A stretch of DNA of 64,000 nucleotides, from assembly GCA_023525975.1 (NCBI GenBank), contig CM042032.1:77956260-78020259 (forward strand), given 5' to 3'. This document shows positions 44,254 to 56,530 of the stretch, one piece after another. Position numbers and translations under genes: made by a program. The notes under the pieces were generated by a model. The model saw only the letters and a list, made by a program, of their open reading frames with translations, was not told the origin of the DNA and ran no database searches. The stretch is from Smallanthus sonchifolius. Lineage: Eukaryota; Streptophyta; Magnoliopsida; Asterales; Asteraceae. How positions within the stretch are numbered: position 1 is the first letter of the stretch; the number at the start of each line of letters is the position of its first letter.

Positions 44254-45675
44254 TATTGGTCTAATCTTGTCATAGTCTAATAGTCCAAGAGGTGTTTTTG
44301 GTTGAAAGATTGGTCATGACAGTAGTATATTTCAAGTTGTTTATGAGAAGTTTAATTAAAAGGTTGGATAAACTCAAGTCCTTGTTAAAGCCGAGACTAT
44401 GAGTTGTATTGAAGGAAGGATTGCAAAGTTAGTAGATAAGTAGGAAGTATTTTATTATTTGTTTATTGTTTAGTATTATCTTTAAGTATTTGAGTAGGAT
44501 TAGAAGACATGATTAGCATTGTTTATTTTAGTATAAATAGATGTGTTAGAGATCATTGTAAGTGTGTCAAGAATTATAATAAACAGAAAGAGTCGATATT
44601 TTGTTGAGATCAAATTTTGTGTTCGTGTTCTTGGGCCTGATTTCCAACAATTGGTATCAGAGCTTGGTGAAAGAGAAGGCCGTTTTGAGAGTAGTTTTTT
44701 AAGGAAGGGAAATGGGAGCAGTCCCTGTAACTGCGAGGCTGGAGAGAAAAGATCGAGAAGGGGTGATTTCGGTGTTCGTGGATGGTGATCTAATCTAGTT
44801 GTGATAAGACAGCTTCAATACTTGATCAATCGACCCGGTCATTCCCACCAAGGATAAGAATAGAGTAACCGGTGTAGGTTGTTCCTTTTGGCAGAAGATA
44901 TCCGATCGGATTTGCAGGTAGGCGGCGGAAAAAGATTCGTCAAAGCATGAGGCTTTGAATCTTGTTGTGCCTAGCAGGGGAAGAAGAAAACGGTAGAAGT
45001 GGTGGGCTTGTTTTTCTTCAATCGGTGGTCAAGAACGTAGTTGTTCTGGTGACCCGGGAAGAGGGCGATCGATAGTGGTCAAGTGGGTTTGAAGCCGTGA
45101 AGAAGAGGAGATAACAATGGTATATGCAAAGGAGAAAAAGCATGTGTATGAACATTGTGGTTGTGGAAGTTCATGTCGGGATGATCTAGGACGAGGCCAA
45201 GGGAAGGGTCGGTGGTCTAGGATGGGTCAAGATGGTGAACGGGTCCAAGAGAAGTGCTTGACAAGATCTGGGGGGTGATTATTGAGCTAATCTTGTCATA
45301 GTCTAATAGTCCAATGGGTATTTTTGGTTGAAAGATTGGTCACGACAGTATTATATTTCAAGTTGTTTATGAGAAGTTTAATTAAATGGTTGGATAAACG
45401 CAAGTCCTTGTTAAAGCCAAGACTATGAGTTGTATTGAAGGTAGGATTGCAAAGTTAGTAGATAAGTAGGAAGTATTTTATTATTTGTTTATTGTTTGGT
45501 ATTATCTTTAAGTATTTGAGTATGATTAGAATACTTGATTAGCAAGGTTTATTTTAGTATAAATATATGGGTTAGAGATCATTGTAAGTGTGTCAAGAAT
45601 TATAATAAACAGAAAGAGTCGATCTTTTGTTGAGATCAAATTTTGTGTTCGTGTTCTTGGGCTTAATTTCCAACA
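44254..45675 (+). mobile_element. TRIM-like LTR retrotransposon with TA...CA ends
   Basis: Two 396-bp LTRs (44254-44649 and 45280-45675) enclose 630 bp with no pol. The primer site TGGTATCAGAGCT is at 44652-44664 and a purine tract (AGATCTGGGGGGTGAT, about 45264-45279) precedes the 3' LTR. A perfect 5-bp target duplication TATAG (44249-44253 and 45676-45680) fixes the ends as TATTG...AACA, that is TA...CA instead of TG...CA. A TATAAATA box lies at about 44531. At 1.42 kb it is non-autonomous. The LTRs are longer than in classical TRIMs, so it might be a deletion derivative of a copia element. Confidence 0.85.
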
Positions 45676-45680
45676 TATAG

Positions 45681-45989
45681 TTGATTGATAGATGCTACCC
45701 TATAATTGTGGAGAACAAAAGAAGAAAGAGTTCACTGAAAGATACATTGGAAATGTTAAAAGTGGTTTATTGAAGAATAGTTGAAGGTAGATATGGCCAA
45801 AGTAGAATAAAATAACTTTGGTAAGTACTTTAGTAACTTATTTAGTACATTTTATTTATGCTATTTTAATAATATAAAGATCTCTAAAAGAAAAGAAAAG
45901 AAAAGAAAAGGAGGCATCATCTTGGTCTTTGTTGACTGGTTAAAAACACATAAAAAAATAGTAGATTTTTCAATGTTTAGTTTTATATA
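45681..45989. other. AT-rich DNA with an AAAAG repeat
   Basis: An (AAAAG)n tract lies at about 45889-45912. There is no gene. Confidence 0.6.
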
Positions 45990-47270
45990 AGGAATAAATC
46001 AACAGGATTGACATTTGCTTGGTGGAAACAAGCACACTATTGAAACAGATAAAACGATGGAACAAGCATCAATAAGAAGGTCGATGTGCTTAGCAAGTTG
46101 GCATCTGTAGTATTTAGCCACATAGACAAGGAAATAAAGGTCTAGGTACTCAAGGAACCATCCACAAACGAGAAGGAAGTCAACAACATCTAACAACGGG
46201 TTAATACTTTGATGACCCTTGAATATGGGTAGACTTCCGGATGACAAAAAAGAAGCAAGGAGAGTCCGGATCAAGGCTTTGTAATACCAACTTCATGGTG
46301 ACAACTAATACCATAAGTCATATTCGAGTCCTTTATTGCAATGCAATGAAGAGGGCAACTATGTTATCAGGGTAATCCAAGAAGGCATCTATGGAATGCA
46401 TGTGGACTCGAGAAGAATTATGGCCAAAGCAATGAATGTCAAATATTACTAGCTGACGATGCATCAAGACACGGTAGAGGAGATTAGAAAGTGTGAAAAA
46501 TGTTCGAGACACTTTCTAATTAGCCACAAGCCAAAGCACAAGATGATATCGTTGTGACATGGTCGTTCCAAAAGGTGGGCAATTAACATAGTCGGGCATT
46601 TCCTAGAAGCTCCGTGGAAACTCAAATTCCTTATAGTCATAATAGAATAAGTGTTTAGAGGCCAAGCCAGCATCAACAATAACATACCAGAATTTGAAGA
46701 GGTTTGTTTAGGAATTGTGATATGCTGATTTCAAATTCCAAGGGAAATTGTAAGTGAAAACAAAAGGTAGTGTGTCAATGACCCATTCAAATAGCGGTGC
46801 TAAAATCTCAAGATAGAACAAATGCTTACGTCAAATAGCCCATCCACAAGCAAATGGTCAAGTAGAAAGAGCTAACCAAAGCATCGTGGAGGGAATCAAG
46901 ACCCTGTTAAGTAGCAAGGGAAGAAGTTGGGTCAATGAACTATCACATGTTTTATGGGCACACTGAATGACACCTAAAATAAATTTAGCTTCATGTATGG
47001 TTCGAAAGCAGGTCCACAAAAACCCAATGATGCGGTCGGGATAAAAATTGTCCAAGGAACAACAAATTGTTCCAAAAAGTTACAAACCATAAGAAGTGTC
47101 AGTTGAAGAGCAAACTAAAGGGTTGAAGGAAGAATGCTAGCATCAGAACCTCCACTCCAAGATATTCGTAGTAGAGACTTTAGGTCCTCGAAAGTACGAC
47201 CAGGGTTGCTAGAAATGTGGAGTGGTGATCATAACGTACGTAGATCCTGAGCGTTAACAGATTTGAAAAT
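45990..47270 (+). pseudogene. Gypsy (Tat-like) RNase H and integrase relic
   Basis: A heavily decayed pol fragment. Successive frames give KVDVLSKLASVVFSHIDKE (about 46078-46134), a mutated HHCC-like block with KCEKCSRH (about 46490-46515), NIVGHFLEAPWKLKFL (about 46585-46635) and HPQANGQVERANQSIVEGIK (about 46845-46905), which carries the catalytic Glu, then SWVNELSHVLWAH. Many stops and shifts separate them. It is a different, older family than the Tat array. I see no LTRs around it. Confidence 0.75.
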
Positions 47271-49616
47271 GTTAGTAGGAAAGAGTTTATAGTGGCTACT
47301 AAAGTTTTAAAATAAGTTACATGCATATCAATAGGAACTAGTTCCTCCTAATACAAAATCTCTTAGGTATCAATAGAACATGTGTTGTGATCTATTTATG
47401 CAAAATTAGTATGAACATGCTTGTGCTAATCTCATAAGTAGCAAGTATTTCCATTAGTAAAAACATAAGTTTATATTGATGCAATACTTGGCCTCATATC
47501 ACAAGAATCACTCAAGATTAATCATTTTCTATTGATGAAACTAGAAAATTGAACCTAGTATGGTCAAAGGCCTTTATGAAAAAGTTTGTGCTAACCGATC
47601 ATCAATAAGGATATAATGCAATGAAACTATCAGAAGGTGAGGATGCTTGGTCTTCAAAAATATGTCACGTAAAATTTTCATACTGCGTAATTAGAAAGTC
47701 AGTTAAACTTGGAGGTGACGTTATAACAAACTTAACTTGTGATGGAAATATGTTATGTAATGTTTGATAGTTCCAATATCATTCAACATTGTATCACGAT
47801 TATGTTTTGTATTTCTCATACTTAAACATATATCACGGTATGTTTTGTATTTTTCATATCATTTAATATTGTATCATAGTTGTCCTTCAACAACATGTTG
47901 TATTTTCTCCATTCACTTGACTGTTTAACCGTTATTTTGAATAAAATTATTTAACATATAGTACATATGAAACGTTTCATTTTTAGTGACCAATTTAATA
48001 AAATAATGCAACCTTGGTAGCACAATATGGTATTACATGTTTTACCAAATGTCTCACTAAAACTAAGATGTGTTGATGGAAAGTAACCCATAGTAAGTAC
48101 ATTACTAGGTCTTTATATCAGTCTATTTTAACATGATATAAATTCCTACCAAAGTGATTATTTTCGTTCTTTTTTCATAACATGTCTCTCTATCGGGAAA
48201 ATGTATTAAAATAGACTATAAATGTTGAATTATATTTTTAACAACGTTAGCTAACTAACAAAATGAAATTCAGAACAATATCTCATAAAACGCGAGAAGG
48301 TGAGACAACATAGATGAGGTTTAGCCAACATTCCCGACTAATCTTCTATTCTGGTAAAATGTAGTGATAAAAGGGAATCCTATAAACCTCGAAGACGCAT
48401 ATTTAAATACATTAAAAATGTTATAAAATTAACCCTTTTTAATTAGCAACAACTGGGTGTACGCCCCACTATTTCTACTGGGTATCATGAATACACGAGG
48501 ATATAAATTGACAACAATCATACTCTAACCTTTTGATACGTTGATAGCTTTGCACAACACCACACACATTATCGATCTTGTGATTATACAGAGCTCTAAT
48601 ATACCCAAATCACTGTCATCGATAAAGTACCACTAATTCATGTTCCTTTCTCTGTCTGTTGTGTTCAAATGAGATTAGAAATTGGTTTTCATAATTGTCT
48701 AAACTTTATGCATTAAATAGTGTCATATACGTGAAAATTACAAGGAATACACAATGCGTATTTGCTTATGAATTGAATAATCTGAAAAACGTACACTTAT
48801 ATGACACGTGATGAAAATGTCATACACAAGAGCATTTTCATGTACTATGAGAATTTAAACAAGCGTTCATGTAATGAAATGGATGCACGTGTTAAAGTTT
48901 ATACACGACCATTTTTGTCACGTAACTACAAACTATGATTGTGATTTCTTTCAAACATGACTATAAGGTAGATCACATTCCAGAAATAATTGTTTCATGA
49001 TTTTCTGTTATTTTTGTCAACACGTTCATAATCAGACCATAGTACCGTACCATCCGGTTGGACCAGGAATCGCAAACACAAGTGGTTCGGTACTTGTGAA
49101 TGTCCTTGTCTTTGATCGCCGATTTTTAATTGAATCGGTAAATTAGAATCATGAGTCAAACCAAGTCTTAATTATTCAATCTTATTTTAGTTGGTCAATC
49201 CACGTAAACGAGTACTTGGTATTCGTGTAAGCATTCAATCCAAAGAACCACGTAGATCGAGTACTCGATCTTCATGTAATCCTAGCTGAATTCGATCCAC
49301 ATAACAAGTTTCTTTTGATCTTCACTTTTCGTCGTTCCTAGAAACCTTCAATCTAGAATCTAGACTCATAAGCATCCATTGAAGGTGGGGTTTCGAGCGA
49401 GCGAGAGAGAGAGAAGTATGTAAACAGTAAAAGTACTTACTCTGTGAGCTTTTCGTTTCCAGCCCTAGAACAAAACCAAAAGCGCTTGTACCATCTGCTT
49501 TGTTCTTTGTACCCTATTTTTGAACAAAAGACAGCCACTTAACACGTGCCACGTGGCACAACCGACAAAAGCAACCTATCACAAATAACAACTGTACATC
49601 GTCGAGAGAGAGAGAG
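47271..49616. other. Intergenic DNA, no gene seen
   Basis: The DNA is AT-rich. A weak local duplication around ATTGTATCACGATTATGTTTTGTATTT-like sequence occurs at about 47780-47880. A (GA)n tract ends at 49616, the insertion point of the solo LTR. Confidence 0.6.
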
Positions 49617-49713
49617 TGTAACACTCTATTTTCAAGCACTGATTATTAAATCATTAAAACACGCGGAAGCATTCGTCCCAAGAAAATATTTTTTATTTTT
49701 TTTATTTTTTATT

Positions 49714-49840
49714 CTTCGCGTGTCGCGAAGAGCCAGCCCCCTTCCTTCGTGCGGCGCGAGGGAGTCCAAAAAGGGCACGTCCGGGAAACCAAGTCTTCGC
49801 GTGTCACGAAGACCAGACCCGTGCTTTTCGCGTGGTGCAA
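49714..49840. repeat. GC-rich hairpin array in LTR3
   Basis: Same place as the array in LTR2 but with a different stem. CTTCGCG-TGT-CGCGAAG (49714-49730) is a perfect 7-bp stem. Further units are at about 49744-49762 (imperfect, with G-T pairs), 49795-49811 (one mispair) and about 49825-49842 (weak). Confidence 0.82.
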
Positions 49841-50316
49841 AAACTCCTTTTTCACAGAAAGTTTTCTTGATTTTCCAGATTTCAACACTTAACCATTTTT
49901 TTCTAACTTTTACCATTTCAACTAGTCACCAAAATTTCCCAATCACTTAGGTTTTTGATTAAAGCATTCAAAACACCATCTACATACATCAAAACACAAA
50001 TTCATGTATCAATTTACATCCTTTTTAAGGATTCCTAATTAACCCCCAAAAACAACAAGTACGCATACGAGAATCCCACCATTGCCTTGGACTTTACTTT
50101 GACTATATCGGAGCTTTTCCTACATAACACCACATATATCACAATTAGTAATGAAGATAAAACATAACAAACAAGTAAAATTCTTTTTGTTTCACCCATT
50201 CACCCATTTGACCCGTTTCCACCCAATTTGTCAATAGGCTACATGTCACTTGCATATTATCTACAAGTTTCATTCTTTTTATTTTATATTCATGATTAAC
50301 ACATTTTCATTTCCAC

Positions 50317-50452
50317 TATGGCACATAGGCCATAACTTCATCACCACATTTCCATTATGATTCTTAGATTATAACTTCATATCCACATATCCATTATGGT
50401 ACTTAGACCATAACTCCATATCCACATATCCATTATAGTATTAAAACTATAA
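50317..50452. repeat. 39-bp-period hairpin array in LTR3
   Basis: Units: TATGGC-acatag-GCCATA (50317-50334), TTATGAT-tcttag-ATTATAA (50355-50374, one G-T), TTATGGT-acttag-ACCATAA (50394-50413) and TTATAGT-attaaa-ACTATAA (50433-50452). Same spacing and same covarying positions as in LTR1 and LTR2. Confidence 0.88.
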
Positions 50453-51647
50453 CTACATTTATTCACTTATTCGTACACCTCTATACACATTCATACCACA
50501 TAACACATTATGCAACTTAACACATTATGCATACAACATTGCATATAACACCATTTATCATCAATTACTAAGTAAGTGCAAAAGCACTTACCTTGTGGAT
50601 TTGAAGGTCCTAATTCCACTTCACGTTTTGTAATTTGATTACCTAAACACATTCATCTAGTTTAGTAATCCATCATACACCAAAATCACATTTTAATTGG
50701 GTTCATAACCCAATTTCCTATTTCCAACCCAAACTGACCCGTTTGAGTTATATTCATATCCAAACACCCTCTTTCACCCCAAACTCAACTACTTGAGTTT
50801 CATTATCCTTACCTTAACACTAATTTTTCATTCAATTTTTATCATTAGGTTAATTTGGTATTTGTTCAAGTGTCTAACATCATATAAACACTTAATCATC
50901 ATTAATTCATCATCTTATCATCATAATTCAAAAACCCCCAATTTTTCCAATATAAACCCTAACTTCTCATAATCAAAATCAAAGGGTTCTAGGATGTTTT
51001 TCACCATTCTTTACCTTTAGTTTAGCTAGATTTCCAACAATCTAACACTAATTATCAACATGCATCATAAATTTCAGATTTCTATAAGACCCACCAACTA
51101 ACACATCAATGATGAAATAAAATAGAAGATAATCACTTACTTGATGTTAAGAAGGTGATGTGCAAGCCAAAACCTTCACAATTCAAGCTTCAATTGCACG
51201 AATCTTGCTTCAAAACTCTTTTCTCTCTTGAAGCATCGACCCAAACACAAAACACCAAAATCCCAATTTTGACTCCTCATTAGTCAAATATGGTAGATTT
51301 TCCATGTTACACATTCAGCCCCTCAGCTTTCATTTCACCCATTTTCATTCCAAAACTACACAAAAACTAATATAATTCCATACAAACTTGAAACTCACTT
51401 GTTTCAACTTATTTCTAAAATATTATTTCCACCGTAATATTATTTAGAATATTTATTTATTTTATAACAAAACCTGGATTTTGGTTCGTTACAGGGGGGA
51501 GGGGGAGGGAGAGAGAGTAAAATGGAAAGCTATAAAGAAAATGGGGAATTAAAATTTTTTTTTGGGAGATAGTGTTAGGTTAAACCTAATTTTTTGGGAT
51601 TGGGCTTTTAAAGAGTCTTTCGGGATTAGGTCTATCAAGCGCCTTAA

Positions 51648-53637
51648 GGTTGGAGGTATCCATCTTTTCCCATCCCTCCCACCCTGATGCCACACTAGTG
51701 TCGCATCAGATTTTTCATCCCTTCCCTCTTCCACCTCGATGCCACGCTAGTGTCGCATCAGATTTTTCATCTCTTCCCTCTTCCACCCCAATTCTTTCGT
51801 AAAGGGAGGTATCCATCTTTCCCATCTCTCACATCTCTAAACCATTTTCAAATTAATTAAATATGATCTACGAACAATAAAATAAATTTAAATTATATTT
51901 TAATTAATTAATTAAAACGGGTAAAAAATATATTAAAACTAAATCAATTAATTAAATTAATAAAAACTAATATTATATTTTAATTTAATAATTAAATTAA
52001 TTAAAAGTCCACAAACATTTCATCAATAAAAATAAATTACATAAATCATCGATTCAAACAAAATACTACTAATCGTCTAGAGCTGAAATGTGGGTGTTCG
52101 CAATGTGTTGGACGAGATCCGATCAAAGGGCGTCGTGGGTTTCTCGACAGCGTAAGTACATGAGGACGTTGTCATCTACCTCTTCATTAATTGAAGGATT
52201 AACTACATGTTCGAGGCTTATCGCCACACCGTCATCTTTCAAAATTATATTGTGTAGTATAATGCAGGTGCACATTACACTTATAATTTTGGACGTCGTC
52301 ATTGCCCATGCAGGCCTTTGAATTATAACCTATTTCTCTTTGAGGACACCAAAAGCTCGTTCCACGCCCTTTCTTGCCGCTTCTTGTGTTGCCTTATACC
52401 TTATTCGTGCATCGGATTGTGGGAAACCTAATGATTTAAGAAAAGTTGCCCAATTAGGGTATATTCCATCAGTAAGATAATACCATACTTGTATTTTATT
52501 CTGCTAACCATAAATGGAAACTTGGGTGCGGATCCATGTACAACTTCATTGAATTGGTGATTGCTGAAGGATGTTGATGTTGTTGTTGGAGCCGGCAACA
52601 CCAAAGAATGTATGCCAAATCCATAAATTTTGCGAAGCCACCACGTCAAGCATAATCGTCGGGTACTAGTGATCACCTCTCATGTATTTACCTCTCAAAG
52701 CCGTTGGAAAATTCCTCCAAACCTAATGTATGCAATCAATACTACCTAGCATTCCCGGGAATCCATGTCTGCTTTCATGGGCTTGGTACAAGAGTTGCAT
52801 GTCCGTGGAAGTTGATTTACGTAAATATTCTTTTTTGTATAACTAAACAACACCTTCATAAAAGTATTGCAGACTTTCACGTGAAGGTCTTGCGGACATA
52901 CTCAAGTACTCATCTAACGTGTCAGGAACATTCCCGTACGCTAGCTGACGTATCGCCGACTTGCACTTTTGTAGTGACGGAAAATTCCTTTTCCATCTTG
53001 TATCATAAGATGTTTGGAAAAAAATCAAAGTTGCGTTCCATATCACCAGCTATTCGTAAGAATAGTTCTTTGCCCATCCAAAACTTGGTTTTAAACACTT
53101 CATGATTATATTGTGGCTCCATAGCGATGTAATCTTCCACGAGATGATTATGTGCAGCTTCACGATCCCTAAAAACACGAACTCTTGAACGCGCGGTGTC
53201 TTGAACTTCTTGGTTTAATATTGTTTGAACAATTGCAGTGAGAAATCGAAAGTTACGAACATTTGAATCAAAGTCTGAATCGTTTGAGCTTGACGGACTA
53301 GAATCTTAAAATTCAAAGACATCCATTGAAGGACTTGATTTTATAGTAAATTTAAAGAAAGTATGTTGATAGAGAGAAAGATTGGTTTAGAGAGAAAGAA
53401 GTAGATGAAAAATAAAAGTGTGTTTTATTGTATATATATAATGAATTTGGTTTAAAAGAAATTTATATATTTTTTTAAATTAAATTGTAATGGCTATATA
53501 GCCGTTGGAGGTCTCGGGAGTGTTGTGTTATGCAAGCCGAGAATCACACCAATATGGTAGCACCGAAGGGGTGGGGGTGGTGTTCCCGCTGGTACCTAGG
53601 TGGTGGCGCCTCCTTCACGACACCATACCCTCCACCC
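51648..53637 (-). mobile_element. PIF/Harbinger transposon relic
   Basis: A decayed DNA transposon. The probable ends are GGTTGGAGGTATCC (51648 on) and, at the right, GGGTGGAGGGTATGG read on the minus strand (ending 53637). TTA lies next to both (51644-51646 and 53638-53640), with a one-base ambiguity at the left. The transposase relic is on the minus strand (52069-53326). A 62-bp duplication (about 51680-51785) containing CACTAGTGTCGCATCAGATT lies near the left end. Confidence 0.7.
52069..53326 (-). pseudogene. PIF/Harbinger-type DDE transposase, broken
   Basis: The start is the ATG at 53326, with a TAA six codons on. Conserved blocks in order: AAHNHLVEDYIAMEPQYNHE, KFWMGKELFLRI, KCKSAIRQLAYGNVPDTLDEY, ESRHGFPGMLGSIDCIH (first Asp), WIWHTFFGVAGSNNNINIL, DGIYPNWATFLKSLGFPQSD and GVERAFGVLKEK (Glu). 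At least five stops and two frameshifts. In the second catalytic block the residue normally Asp (GSNND) is Asn (codon at 52579-52581), a single G-to-A change. The family is that of plant HARBI1-like transposases. It would cut and paste its own element in the nucleus and is inactive here. Confidence 0.85.
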
Positions 53638-53640
53638 TTA

Positions 53641-54655
53641 CTAGAGGAAATGTGTTAAAAAATCTAAGGATTGAGTCTAATTTTGATATTGGGTTTATGT
53701 TTTTTTTAACATTTTAAAAGTTTTTAAATTTATTATCGTTTCATCCATATTTATACCAGCCCAACCAACGGCTTATAAGACAACCGGTTTAATGACTAAT
53801 CAGGTTATGAAAACATTAATTTTAATACTATAACATTGGCAAGGTCTTAAAGTGTGCATTGCATATAAATTGAGGATGTAGGACTTAACATGTTCGGATA
53901 TGTAAAACTATTATTCCTTATTGTTGATAACTAATGATGCTAAGCACAAAGTATTAATACAGAAGAAAGTTTGGCTCTAATATTATTTTCAACTTATAAC
54001 TCATTAGTTTTCACAATACCATATGAACCATCACATTAAAGTTTCCAAATTGCAAATGTAGTATTTGTTGGTTTATTAAATGGACCCAAATTCTACATCT
54101 TTTTGTCTCGAAGCTAAATATAGGTTTCTTAAACAATAATGCAAAATATGTGGTCCATTTTTGTCACTAAATTGGTCCCCTAAAAATATAATTCTTGAAC
54201 ACTCACTATTGTCCTTACAATACTTGGCGTATGTTGAAAATCGGTCGGACCAACCAACTAGGAACTTCCCTGTCGGTACCACTAGTTCTGTTACGAGCTA
54301 ATGTGTCGGATGCAAATGAACTTATCAGAACCAGATCAACCGTAAACAAAACCGATAAGAAAACAACAGTTGTTTGTCTTATATTCGTTTCTTTTATCAA
54401 TTCATTACATATTGATCGATGGTGATGAACTTAGAACCAGATTCTTAAAAAGAAAAGATTTATTCAGAATTAAGGTTACAATTCCTAGTTTGATAAAAGC
54501 AAATTAAAGATCTGAGGATTCTAATAAAGAAAAAGACAAAATATCTTAAATAGCGCCAAAAAATGCATGAACAATAATTATATAAAATTTATGCCATAAG
54601 GTAGCGACCAAAGGGTATTTTGCCCGATGGTATTTTGGTGTGTTTAATGGTGTTC
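53641..54655. other. Intergenic DNA, nothing supported
   Basis: No gene or repeat end was recognised. Confidence 0.6.
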
Positions 54656-54972
54656 CTCCCTTAGAGGTTTGGGCTCGAGTCCGGTGTGAACTATAGAGTA
54701 AAATTAGATGTAGATTAGATGAGTGTATGAGCTGCTCTTATAAAAATAAAAAGTAGCGTGGAAGTTAAGATTTAATTTGCAAGGGTACGATCGTAATAAT
54801 TTTCTTCTTTTTTGTGACATTACCCTTTAAAATTAGAAACTCCCTTAGAGGTTTGGGTTCGAGTCCGGTGTGAGCTATAGAGTAAAATTAGAAGTAGATT
54901 AGATGAGTGTGTTAGCTGCTCTTATAAAAATAAAAAGTAGCGTGGAAGTTAAGATTTAATTTGCAAGGGTAC
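54656..54972 (+). repeat. Duplicated SINE-like sequence, 184-bp period
   Basis: 133-bp units at 54656-54788 and 54840-54972 differ at only a few positions. Each has a B-box-like motif (GGTTCGAGTCC at about 54856-54866; GGCTCGAGTCC in the first) and an A-rich end with CTTATAAAAATAAAAAG. The head resembles a tRNA-derived SINE, but no good A box was found. The flanking GTAGCGTGGAAG is included in both copies, so this is a local duplication and not two insertions. Confidence 0.65.
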
Positions 54973-56525
54973 TGTAAGGCCTCTTTCCCGGGTAACCTTA
55001 CTTGTTGGATTTACTCATAAACATAATCATCAATACTGAATTTAAATTAAAACATTCAAAAGTAACGGAAGCAAAACATCATTCAATTACATAACATCGG
55101 AAGTCTTAACATAAAAGAAATTGTCTTAACACGTAATTTAAATAAGATGGGATGACAGTCTGGTGTCAGGTAGCCTTTACGCTTTAGCACGACCCTTCTT
55201 CTTGTTACCTGAAATGTATACTAAAAGTCAGCTAACGCCGGTGAGTTCTAATTTAAAGCAATTAGGTATAAACATTGTTTCTTTATAAGTATTAATATAT
55301 AAATACACATTTAACACATCCTTGCCTTCATTTATCATTCGTTTGTGAGTACATACAAATATATATATATATATATATACCCATCTTTGGTTTCATTGAA
55401 CATTCATTGGTCATACATATAAGGGTGATCAACCCATCATTGATTGCGTATGTCACAGAGACAAACGCTACAGTCCACCGTCATGGTCCGCCATACTTAC
55501 AACCGTCCGGCAACTAGTGTGCGTCCGTCCTTTTATTCTTACAACCAGCCGACACTTTTCGTCCGTTTGTCATGACTTACAACCGTCCTACCGTCGTAGG
55601 CCGTCCTATTCGCCCGTATGCCCTAAGGCATCCGTTTCTCATGCGGACCAATATGGGCTGTCCGTCGCTATCGTATAACCGTCATATTTAGTTTACCTTT
55701 CTAGACTTTTTACCCCGGCTGCATAATAGTCGCATGATCGTTCGTCTACCGAAGTATCCGTTATCCACAATCTGTATAATCAAATCATACAAGATAAGAT
55801 AATGTACCTAAACGACACTACACGTTTCTATTCTTAGGGTTAGGCGAACTTAAGTAAGTTCGCCATTTTGGGCTTAGGCGAACTTAGTAAGTTCGCTTCC
55901 TTTGAGACTAGGCGAACTTAGATAAGTTCGCTAGTTAGTTGCTTTGGGCGAACATGAGTCAGCGAACTTGATAAGTTCGCCCAAAACGGTTAAGTTCGCC
56001 TGCGCGACCTTCTTCCCCACAGAAACCCTAGATCTGGATCTCAGATCTTCATTCGTTCAAGTTCCGAACTTTTTACGTTAAGAACGTTCTAATTTCATCC
56101 ATGAACTTAAATATGTGGTTTGTTATGTATTTCGTACGTAAAAACCTTTCCTTTTTCGTGAATCTAACCCGAAACCCAAAAACTATAAAAACTCAGATTT
56201 GAAGGTGATACATACCTCCTTGGGATTCGATTCTGTTGCTACACGTTGCTAAGATGAGTAGAGGTGGTTCCCGAGCTTTCGAACCGATTCCCGAGCTTTC
56301 TCTCTCTAGACCCGAGCTCTCTCTTTCTCTCTCTAGCCTTGCGCAAATGAGGATGGGATGGAGAGGGAGTTGCCCTTGCCCTTATATGTCTGGGCTCCCT
56401 CGGCCCGTTGAGGCCAAGCCCAAGCCCAAGCCCATCCTCATTTCCTTCTCTTTTATTTTTAATTATTCGTTATAACTCCGGCCTCACTATGTTTATATTT
56501 ATTTAATGAAATTCGGGATGTTACA
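54973..56525 (-). mobile_element. Solo LTR with a palindrome array (LTR4)
   Basis: A 1553-bp unit beginning TGTAAGGCCTC and ending GGGATGTTACA. GGTAC on the left (54968-54972) and GGTAT on the right (56526-56530) form a 5-bp target duplication with one change. Its left part (ACGGAAGCAAAACATCATTC) resembles that of the gag-only LTRs, so it is probably a distant relative in the same minus orientation. No coding sequence is attached. Confidence 0.75.
55843..55983. repeat. Array of four perfect hairpins in LTR4
   Basis: GGCGAACTTA-ag-TAAGTTCGCC (55843-55864, 10-bp stem), GCGAACTTA-g-TAAGTTCGC (55878-55896), GCGAACTTA-ga-TAAGTTCGC (55912-55931) and GCGAACTT-gat-AAGTTCGC (55962-55980). The last is nested in an outer GGGCGAAC...GTTCGCCC pair (about 55947-55982). 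A half unit TTAAGTTCGCC follows at about 55990. Confidence 0.9.
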
Positions 56526-56530
56526 GGTAT

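Larger units (their letters stand above)
49617..51493 (-). mobile_element. Solo LTR of the gag-only element family (LTR3)
   Basis: A 1877-bp LTR, TGTAACACTC...GTTCGTTACA, homologous along its length to 41277-43135, with no internal region attached. It split a (GA)n/(G)n purine tract: GAGAGAGAG on the left, GGGGGGAGGGGGAGGG then GAGAGAGAG on the right. An exact 5-bp duplication therefore cannot be read. Solo LTRs result from LTR-LTR recombination. Confidence 0.83.

Noticed and set aside
49632..49916. 94-residue minus-strand frame across the LTR3 hairpins
   Set aside because: It reads through palindromic GC-rich LTR sequence. The open frame is an accident of composition.
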